From a virus, in IMG/VR virus record IMGVR_UViG_3300021356_000061, positions 1 through 37,924 of that record: a stretch of 37,924 nt of DNA; one strand, 5' to 3'. Below, piece by piece: positions 15,575-23,500 of this stretch. The translations under genes were made by a program, and so were the position numbers. The notes under the pieces were generated by a model that was not told the origin of the DNA, made no database searches, and saw nothing but the letters and a program-made list of their open reading frames with translations. Position 1 is the first letter of the stretch; every line of letters begins with the position of its first letter.

Positions 15575-17891
15575 CATATCGAACATACAGGGTATACGTT
15601 TCGATTGTTTCGGATGCCGAATCAATTGTTGTACCTACGTAGTTTCCGGTGAAACTTCTAGAATAGTTACCCGTAAAGGTTCTAGCATAGTTACCAATAA
15701 AGTCTCCCAGATATGTAGAAGTTCTGTCACGTACAGAGTCTCTTGTATAAGCTGAAACTCTATCACGGGTGTATGCAGAACTTCTGGCCAGAAGAGAATC
15801 TCTCGTTGAGTTACGAGTATAATTGCCTAAGAAGTTACGAGAATAGTTACCCGTAAAGTTTCTTGAGTAGTCCGTTATTCTGGTTCTGGTATAGGTAGAA
15901 CTTCTACCTCGTGTATATGCAGAAATACGTGTCCTTCCATAAGCAGAAGAACGGGTTCTTGTGGATGTACGAGTGTATGCCGATGTACGAGTTCTGGTGT
16001 ATGCACGTGCGTAGTTACCAATGAAGTCTCTTGAGTAGTTTCCAACGTAATCACCAACAAAATCTCTTGTACTCGTGCGTGTTGATGTACGAGTATAATC
16101 TGTTGATCTGGTTCTGGTATAGTCCACCGTTCTTATACGTGTGTAGTTACCCACAAAGGTTCTGGAGTAAGAACTATAACGTGTCCTTGTAGAGGTACGA
16201 GTACTGTCGATATCGAATGGACTCTGAAAGTTTCTGACGAAATTACCCACAAAGATTCTACTGTAGTCACCAAAGTAGGTTACGTTTGGTCGAGTACGAG
16301 TATAGTTACCTAAGAAGTTGCCTATGTAAACTCCACCCGTTGGCTGACCGTCCGGTAAAACATCGTCCCTATATCTTAAACTGGTTCGGGTATAGGGAAT
16401 AATACTAGTCCTCTGGCGAGTATAAGAGGATGATCTATCTCTTGTGAATGTGGACTGCCGAGGCGGCGTCTGTCTGGTGAAATTACCTAAGAAGTTACCC
16501 GCAAATCCACGTGCATAACTAGAAACCCGATCACGAGTATAGTTACCCGTGAAGTCAAGGGGATAGTTACCAACAAAGTCACCAATAAAGTTACCAGTGA
16601 AATTACCCGCATAATTAGAAGTGCGAGTGACCACATTGGTTCTGGTGTATGCACTAGTTCTGGTTCTGGTAAAGTTTCTTGAATAGTTACCCGTAAAGTT
16701 TCTTGAGTAGTTACCTAAGAAGTTCCCGGCGAAGTTACGAGCATAGTCACCCGCAAAGTTTCTACTATAATTTCCAGTAAAGGTTCTGGCATAGTTGCCT
16801 AAGAAGTCACCAGTATAAGCCGAAACTCTGGTTCGGGTATACGTAGAGGTTCTTGTGCGAGTATAGTTTCCGGTGAAATCCCCGATGAAGTTGCCAGAAA
16901 AATCTCTTGAATAATTTCCGGTAAAGTTTCGGGTATAGTTACCGATGAAGTTACCCACAAAAATTCTACTAAATGTACTAGTCGAATTTCGTGTGTATGT
17001 CGATGCTCTACCACGGGTGTAAGTTGAAACTCTAGTTCTTGTATATGCGGTTTCAACAGTCCTGTTTCGTGTGTCCGTTGCGACACCTACGGCTCTCCAT
17101 GATCCGGATAGAGGTGCACCCTGAGAACTACTTCTCAACTGATACGATCCAATATTTCCTGCGATAGCACGGCGAGTCTTTGCACGTTGACCCAAAGACA
17201 CTTTCATTTGTCGATTGGTCATTGGGTGAATACCCTGATAGGTTCCGGAACCACCACCCGATCTTTTTATACAAGAAAGAGTCGCTACACTACCATCACT
17301 GTCTGTGATGGATGAGGGAGCAGCTTGAACTTCTCTACGATAAATGTTATAGGATAATGTTGTGCCGTCAGTCTCCGTGTTGGTAAACGCATTGGAGATG
17401 TGAACGTTGTAGTCAACGCCAGGACTTGAAGACCCCAGTTTGAACTGACCAAGATAATCCGACAATGCGATACGACCATTCAGTCGATCCACTAGGACAT
17501 TCATGTCCGAATCAGACATCTCATGAATACCCTCAAGACCACTCGTGGGCCCGTCTGTAGGAGGATTGTAGTATGCAATGGGTTTGCGGAAATCAGAATC
17601 CGCTTCGGATGCAGTACCCGCAACCTGATACAGTGTGGTCTGAGTTGATCCAGAAGTAATCGCAGAGGCAGGGTGAGTCCCCACCGCCTGTTGTAAGAAG
17701 GTGTCTAGGTAAGAACCAATAGAAGTATTCCCTGTCGAAGTCAATGTGATGTTACCGACATCACCAGAGGTTTCGATAAGGTGTGTACCCACCAGATAGG
17801 ATAGGTAGTTTTCTTCTGTACTACTTAATCTCTTTAAATCGCCTTGATCCGGACTTTGGAGTTTAAGCGGTTTACTCTTCGCAATTGGCAT
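15570..17891 (-). CDS. Arg/Tyr tetrapeptide-like repeat virion protein, paralogue (773 aa)
   Basis: Paralogue of the 1115-residue protein. The N-terminal domain (residues 1 to about 282) has PLKLQ, STEENYLSYLVGTHL, GTHPASAITSGSTQTTLYQ, SDSDMNVLVDRLN and IGSYQLRSSSQGAP. The repeat region runs to about residue 750 with the same grammar: GNY/GDF steps and YTRTR/YSRNF steps. The cap GTTIDSASETIETYTLYVRYA matches the other protein. A non-repeat insertion near residues 490-530 carries RYRDDVLPDGQPTGGVYIG, possibly a loop or binding site. No Lys, His, Cys, Trp or Met appears in the repeats. AAGGA lies ahead of the ATG; no exact late promoter is directly upstream, so it may be co-transcribed with the 805-residue fibre. 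Function unknown. Confidence 0.85.
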   Translation of the reverse strand: MPIAKSKPLKLQSPDQGDLKRLSSTEENYLSYLVGTHLIETSGDVGNITLTSTGNTSIGSYLDTFLQQAVGTHPASAITSGSTQTTLYQVAGTASEADSDFRKPIAYYNPPTDGPTSGLEGIHEMSDSDMNVLVDRLNGRIALSDYLGQFKLGSSSPGVDYNVHISNAFTNTETDGTTLSYNIYRREVQAAPSSITDSDGSVATLSCIKRSGGGSGTYQGIHPMTNRQMKVSLGQRAKTRRAIAGNIGSYQLRSSSQGAPLSGSWRAVGVATDTRNRTVETAYTRTRVSTYTRGRASTYTRNSTSTFSRIFVGNFIGNYTRNFTGNYSRDFSGNFIGDFTGNYTRTRTSTYTRTRVSAYTGDFLGNYARTFTGNYSRNFAGDYARNFAGNFLGNYSRNFTGNYSRNFTRTRTSAYTRTNVVTRTSNYAGNFTGNFIGDFVGNYPLDFTGNYTRDRVSSYARGFAGNFLGNFTRQTPPRQSTFTRDRSSSYTRQRTSIIPYTRTSLRYRDDVLPDGQPTGGVYIGNFLGNYTRTRPNVTYFGDYSRIFVGNFVRNFQSPFDIDSTRTSTRTRYSSYSRTFVGNYTRIRTVDYTRTRSTDYTRTSTRTSTRDFVGDYVGNYSRDFIGNYARAYTRTRTSAYTRTSTRTRSSAYGRTRISAYTRGRSSTYTRTRITDYSRNFTGNYSRNFLGNYTRNSTRDSLLARSSAYTRDRVSAYTRDSVRDRTSTYLGDFIGNYARTFTGNYSRSFTGNYVGTTIDSASETIETYTLYVRYA
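15640..17048 (-). repeat. Coding repeat tract of the 773-aa protein
   Basis: About 1.4 kb of aromatic-every-four coding repeats, shorter than in the paralogue and interrupted near 16320-16390 by non-repeat sequence. Boundaries are approximate. Serine, arginine and threonine codons vary between units. Confidence 0.8.
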
Positions 17892-17906
17892 TCCACCGTC
17901 CTTTTA

Positions 17907-20324
17907 TTAAGTATTTAAGAGAGTGCCATTCTCGTCATAGATATCCACCACTCTACTCGCCATGTGATTCAAGGCGTTTACAATACTTGATGTTGCACCC
18001 GCACTGTCAAAGAATGCGGCAAGATTCGCAAGTGAACCAATTCTACTATCCAGTGTTCCTGCACTGTCTTGAAGGTCTTGTACGTCACCTGCAAGCACGT
18101 TGAGTGCAGCAACAACATTTGCCTTGTCTGAGGCAGATGCGAATGTGGTTCCATCCAGATCAGATAACGTACCAACAGAACTATCTAGGTCATTGATTGC
18201 AGTCTTGATCGGAGTAGACTTAACCCAACTATAAGGATTATCTACATTGTAAAGTAGAGTAGCACCAAGAAGGGTCTCGTTCGAATCCATCTCAGATTCT
18301 AGTTCAGCTACTCTTCCTTTGGTTGTCTGCAGATCGGCAACGTCAGAATCCAACTCAGTGTGGATTTCGTTGATCGCACCACCCAAGTGGGTTGATGTTG
18401 TGCCAAGTGTAGTACCCTCAGTGACCGTTCCGGTAATCGTGACGTTCGAAGAACTATCGATCCCGATTGCCTTGGTCGTATTACTATAGATGTCAAGAGT
18501 TCTTGCACCGGCAGGATTTCTAAATGATCCGTAAGTGACACCATTGTCTTTCAGGTATACGATACCACTACCAGCATCAAGGTTGATGTTGGAAGAAACG
18601 TCAAGGGTCAACACACCAGTTCTTGAAATGGTTGTGCCACCCATTATGACATTGCCACCTGTGGTTACTGTACCACCAGTCGTTACGTTCGCACCAGAGA
18701 ATGTCAGTGCAGTAGTCGTACCAGACTTTACGATCAGGTTACCGGATGTGTTGGTAAGCGAACCGTATGTTGTTCCACCGTCTTTGAGGAATACGTCTCC
18801 ACCGTCTGCATCAAGGACAATATCCCCAACCGCATCTACTGTGTAAGTAGAAGGAGCGTCAATCTCATAGGTTGCATCGTCATTAAGTGTGTGAGTTACC
18901 TCATCAGCACCGGCTCCGTTTTTGAATCGAATCTGATTACCATCTGCATCCAGTGTAATGTCACCAGATACATCAATTGCAAGATCACCTGTACGTGATA
19001 CCGTACCGTTTGTAGCAAATTGATAGTTTGTGGTTCCACCGTCTTTCAGGTATACATCACCACCGTCTGCATCTAATGTGATGTCTCCAGTTACGTCAAC
19101 AGTGAAGTTGCCAGTTCTAGAGATTGTACCGTTGGTGTTGAATCTGTAGTCTTCTGTTCCACCGTCCTGAATGATGACGTTACCACCATCTGCATCCAAG
19201 ACAACATCTCCACCCGCATCTACTTTAAAGTTGCGTACAGTGTTTACTGTTGCTGAGTCAGCGTTTAATGTGTAGTCACTGTCTACTGTGACTGTCTGGT
19301 TACCATTGATATTTTCAATGTGGTTTCCACCAACTGAGTCGGTGAGGTTACCAGAGTGTTGAACTGTTGTTGTCGCACCAAGAGTGTAAGTTACTCTTGT
19401 TGTACCCGCATCTTTAAATGTGATGTTATCACCGGCTGCGTCGAGTACTATATCACCAGAAATGTCTAGTGTCAAGTTTCCTGTGCGAGAAACTGTACCG
19501 TCTGTGGCAAAGTTATAGTCGGTAGTACCACCGTCTTTAAATATAACGTTACCACCATCTGCGTCGAGAATGATATCCCCGCCTGCGTCCACGGTGTAAG
19601 TAGAAGGTGCATCGATTTCATATGTGGCATCGTCGTTCAGGTTATGAGTTACTTCGTCTCCACCCGCACCGTTCTTGAATCTGATTTGGTTACCGTCTGC
19701 GTCGAGAGTGATGTCACCCCCCGCATCGATCTCAAAGTTACCACCAGCCGAGTCTGCAGTTCTGATCAAACCCGCAATGGTAATGTCGAGAGTAGTTGTT
19801 GTTCCTAAAGTAAGTTGTGCGTACTGATCGGAGTCCTTGAGGAAGGTAATGTCACCCCCATCCAAGTTGACTTCTAGGTCACCCGCACCATCAAACCGGA
19901 AGTTACCTCCCGCATTGATCTTGAGTGTACTGGCATCAAAGACAGCTTCGATCTCGTTGATCGCATCTCTGATTGTATTCGCTTCAACATTAAGAGTATC
20001 GGAGTCACCACCGATGTATGCGTCGATGGCATTAATTGCACCTGTCACACCACTGTCACGTACACGATTAATCGCATACGATAGGTAGTTTAGATCATTC
20101 TTGACATCACCGCCGCCAGGCCCGTGAAGGTCAGAGTCGAGTTCGTTTAATGCACTAACAACATCCGATGAGTCCGATCTCTGTGCAACATCCGTATTAC
20201 CTTCAGTGAAGGCTCTGGATGTTGTAGTCAGAAGATCAGGGTCACCAACGTTGTTAGAGATGGTGTTAAGATTGTCTCTGAGAATCTTAAACGAATCTGT
20301 TAAAGCTGTAATTGGACGTGCCAT
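17907..20324 (-). CDS. Beta-repeat fibre protein with GGDIxLDADGG repeats (805 aa)
   Basis: Probable fibre protein. Residues 1-110 are helical and Asp/Asn-rich (ITALTDSFKILRDNLNTISN, VVSALNELDSDL, INAIDAYIGGDSDTL). Residues about 125-560 carry many copies of a beta module, GGDITLDADGNQIRFKNGAG or GGDVxLKDGGTTNYQFATNG, alternating with TVSRTGNLTLDISGDI. Two long copies containing EVTHxLNDDATYEIDAPST are nearly identical. The C-terminal third returns to helical character (ELESEMDSNETLLGATL, VVAALNVLAGDVQDLQD). It ends VVDIYDENGTLLNT, resembling the YNSAGVLQN end of the 1458-residue fibre. It follows the 75-residue gene with no gap. A late promoter sits about 150 bases upstream, inside that small gene. 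Confidence 0.78.
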   Translation of the reverse strand: MARPITALTDSFKILRDNLNTISNNVGDPDLLTTTSRAFTEGNTDVAQRSDSSDVVSALNELDSDLHGPGGGDVKNDLNYLSYAINRVRDSGVTGAINAIDAYIGGDSDTLNVEANTIRDAINEIEAVFDASTLKINAGGNFRFDGAGDLEVNLDGGDITFLKDSDQYAQLTLGTTTTLDITIAGLIRTADSAGGNFEIDAGGDITLDADGNQIRFKNGAGGDEVTHNLNDDATYEIDAPSTYTVDAGGDIILDADGGNVIFKDGGTTDYNFATDGTVSRTGNLTLDISGDIVLDAAGDNITFKDAGTTRVTYTLGATTTVQHSGNLTDSVGGNHIENINGNQTVTVDSDYTLNADSATVNTVRNFKVDAGGDVVLDADGGNVIIQDGGTEDYRFNTNGTISRTGNFTVDVTGDITLDADGGDVYLKDGGTTNYQFATNGTVSRTGDLAIDVSGDITLDADGNQIRFKNGAGADEVTHTLNDDATYEIDAPSTYTVDAVGDIVLDADGGDVFLKDGGTTYGSLTNTSGNLIVKSGTTTALTFSGANVTTGGTVTTGGNVIMGGTTISRTGVLTLDVSSNINLDAGSGIVYLKDNGVTYGSFRNPAGARTLDIYSNTTKAIGIDSSSNVTITGTVTEGTTLGTTSTHLGGAINEIHTELDSDVADLQTTKGRVAELESEMDSNETLLGATLLYNVDNPYSWVKSTPIKTAINDLDSSVGTLSDLDGTTFASASDKANVVAALNVLAGDVQDLQDSAGTLDSRIGSLANLAAFFDSAGATSSIVNALNHMASRVVDIYDENGTLLNT

Positions 20325-20552
20325 CTATAATTTCTCTACTATTTGTGAAAGTAAACCCTTGATTTCAGACATTTCCTTCTTAAGAGAATTGACATCATTC
20401 TCAAGGGATGCTCTCTTTGCCTGATCCTCTTTCCACAGACGCTTGCGTTCACGTGCCGCCTGAACCTCAGTTCTATTTATATTAACTACGGCTCCTGTCT
20501 CATTATCACGAACGAAATCATTTGTCCCTTCTATCTCTTGATACTTTGTCAT
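20325..20552 (-). CDS. Small coiled-coil protein (75 aa)
   Basis: Begins MTKYQEIEGTNDFVRDNETG and ends in a leucine-spaced helix (LENDVNSLKKEMSEIKGLLS QIVEKL split here for length), typical of a parallel coiled coil. Similar short proteins occur beside capsid, baseplate or fibre genes of marine T4-like phages as I remember; no function is established. It lies one base downstream of the giant DUF4815-type gene and directly abuts the 805-residue fibre gene, suggesting a trimerising accessory or fibre-assembly role. Its coding sequence contains a late-promoter match. Confidence 0.72.
   Translation of the reverse strand: MTKYQEIEGTNDFVRDNETGAVVNINRTEVQAARERKRLWKEDQAKRASLENDVNSLKKEMSEIKGLLSQIVEKL
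20474..20481 (-). promoter_or_regulatory. T4-type late promoter inside the 75-aa gene
   Basis: TATAAATAGAACT (20469-20481) on the minus strand is identical over 13 bases to the sites at 28730-28742 and 32568-32580. It is in frame with the 75-residue gene (coding INRTE) and about 150 bases upstream of the 805-residue fibre ATG. The 13-base identity with two intergenic sites makes chance less likely. Confidence 0.65.
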
Positions 20553-20553
20553 A

Positions 20554-23500
20554 TTACACCGCTAAGGCAATCGCTCTTAGATCACGGAAGACAGGAACTT
20601 TTGCACTGTTGGTAGACTGCATAACGATCTTCATCTGGAACTGACGGAAGTCAGCCATGTCTCCACCACTCAAGTTGTTGGTATCACCAAACCCACCAAT
20701 CGTGTATCTGTACTCACGGAAAATGTTCGGGTTAGTATCCGAAGGCAAAACGTTGTCTGCGGTTGCAAGAACCCAATTCTTTGTTGTAATCTCCTCTTCC
20801 GCCTCAGCAGTCTTGTAGTAAACTTGGAAAGACGCTTCGGGTGGTTTGTTCACAGCAAGGAGAACCTTAAGACCCGTAGCTGCTTCTTCCAGAGTTACCG
20901 CTTTGGTTACGTGTTTCGCAAGATGACTACCCGCATTAGGTGTCGTCTCAGGAATGTATACCAGAGGTACGTTATATCCGTCTGTAGATGCAGAGTCTTG
21001 TTTGTCAATCATGTTACCGATCATAGTCATACCGGCACGTTGCATGTCAATTACTGGAGAAACCTTATTATCTGTTGTGGTCAAGTTCAACTGAATTCTT
21101 GCAGACTTACCACCCACACCCAATTCTGTCTCCTCTTCATAAGGAGTGATGATACATCTAGGCGAATTGAAGTAGTTGTTTGTCTGGTTGGAAATCAACT
21201 GATAAGAAGTATCCTGTACGAATCTACCACTGGAAGAATCTACCAGAGAAGAGTTAGTTGTGAACTTACCAGACATCGTGATGTTGGTAGTAGGAACCTT
21301 CATGGTTTGAATAGAAGGCCATACCAAGTCAAATGTTGGTTGGAAACTACCAGAACATTTACCCCCACCGAATCTTCCGGCAGTACTAAAGTCACTATCC
21401 GCAAGGAACTCATAACCAGTTCCATCAACGGAGGTCACGATTCTAGTACCGATGATACTTGACCCAAGTACACCATTATATCTTGTATCGGAATCAAGTC
21501 CAGCGAGGACAGTAGTGTCCCCTTGACGAAGACCATGACCTCTATGAACCACAGTTACCGTCTTAGGTTTACCGGCATCGATGTTTGTCTGTCTTACTAC
21601 GAAGGGGTTCTTCGCAAGGACTGCAGGATCAACGTTTACGTTTTCAAGGAAAGCATTACCCTGAGACACAAATTCTGCACGGAACAACTGGTACGCTAAG
21701 TCTTCGGTCTGAGAAGGTTCCCACAAATAGGAGTTCTGAGACTTGAATAGTGATCCAAGGTTAGGTTGTTCAGAAATACGTCTTTCTGTAGAACCAAGTA
21801 CAAAGTCCTCAACACGAGAGATGTACGCTCGATACTTCATGGAAGGTGTTCTGAGCATGATTGCATACTCAGTCAGAGGAGCTAGGTAGATGGGTTCATC
21901 AAACTCAAAATCTGTACCGTTAGACAACATCTCATCAAGAGTCGGGTCTGCGTAAGTATCTGTCACCGCAGTCACTTCAGTCGGAGAAAGGAACTTAAGA
22001 GCGCCCGGAACCATCTCATTAGAAGAAGGGACACCATTTACTGTAGGACGAATTTGACATTCCACCGGAAGACCTTCGTCATCCTTAGTCGCAAAGTATA
22101 CACGAACCTTCGTCAAGAATACACCGTTCGGATCAGAAGCATCCACGAAGAATGTCTGAGCGAGAGGGTCAGTATAACCGATGTTAATATCTTCGGTAAT
22201 AATTTCCGTATCGATGACTTCTTCGGTAGTTTCCTGACCAGTAACCACTTCGGTCTGAGTAGTTTCAGTCTGTACGTCTTGAGCTGTACTGGTTTCAACC
22301 GCAGTTTCCGTACTTGTCGTGTAAATCGACTGAGTATTAGAACTTGTTGAAGTTGAAGCGCTACCAGTAACTTCCAGTACACGTGTACTATGCACAACAT
22401 CCTGTACAGGTTCAATATGACCTGTCGAAGTGAAATTAGTCTTGGCAAAGGACAACGCAGAGTTTTCATCAGGAACACTCACGTCATACAATGCAAATTG
22501 TTTTGTACCCGTTGCAAATCTCATAGCAGAGTTGTTCGGAATTTCAAATTCTCCCTGAACCATACCAGCCGCATCAGAAACCAGTAGATCATTTACTCCA
22601 GCCTCATACTCACTGTGAGTAACAGAAGGAACAAGACTGGTTGTTCTTGTTTCCGGATTTCTATCGGAGTGAAGAGTGTAGTTGTCTGTTGCGATACAGA
22701 AAGCACCAACATTCACATTATCGAAGAACGGGAAGAATCTTGTATTCGGACGAAGACCTTGACCACGGAAGGAAACCTTACGAGAACGCATCCAAGGAAT
22801 AGAGATCAAATCGAACACACGCTGTCCTACAACTTCACGTACAGTGTGTTCACCCGTAATTCGGTTTACTGTTGTGGTTGTGGACGTATTAGTGGTGATT
22901 TGAGTTTCTGTCGTGTACTCAGTTTCAGTCGTAGTTGTGGTTGTCTGTTCCAGAGTAGTAGTGTCAGTAGTCTCAAAGGTTTCACGAGTTTCCGTAGTGG
23001 TAGTCTGGATGGTATCGACTTGACCTGTCTGAATTGTAATAGTGGTTCCAGCACCACCTCTAGGTCTACCATCATTATTAGCGATCCACACGTCTTCTTG
23101 CCACTGAGTCCGAGTTCTCTCATCCGCATTTGCCCATGTGGTTGTTTCCTCATGAGTTGACTGAGAAACGACTTCTGACTGAGTTCCCAGAGATTCCGTA
23201 GAAGATGTCGTACCCGTAACAGTCCAGTCACCAGTTTCTTGAGTCTGCGAAGTACCACTCACAACAGGTTCAAGAGTGTTAGATGTCTGCGATGTAGACG
23301 TACCAGTTACCTGAGATTGAGATGCACCGACCTGAAGATCGTCCAGAGGCACACCACCCCAATCCCATTCGTGGTTGTTCCAGTTAACGGCATTAGAAGT
23401 ATCCAATACTGTGGGTTGATCGATGATCTGCGGAGGCATGATATCGATTTCTTTCCAGTAGTCAGATGCAGGAGACATCGTGACAGTACCAATAATCTTC

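Noticed and set aside
12260-17048. CRISPR array or non-coding satellite repeats
   Set aside because: The repeats are open reading frames in one frame, with codon-level variation and no constant repeat/spacer structure.
17911-17918. TTAAATAC before the 773-residue gene as a late promoter
   Set aside because: Several mismatches to TATAAATA and too close to the start codon (about 20 bases); I could not support it.
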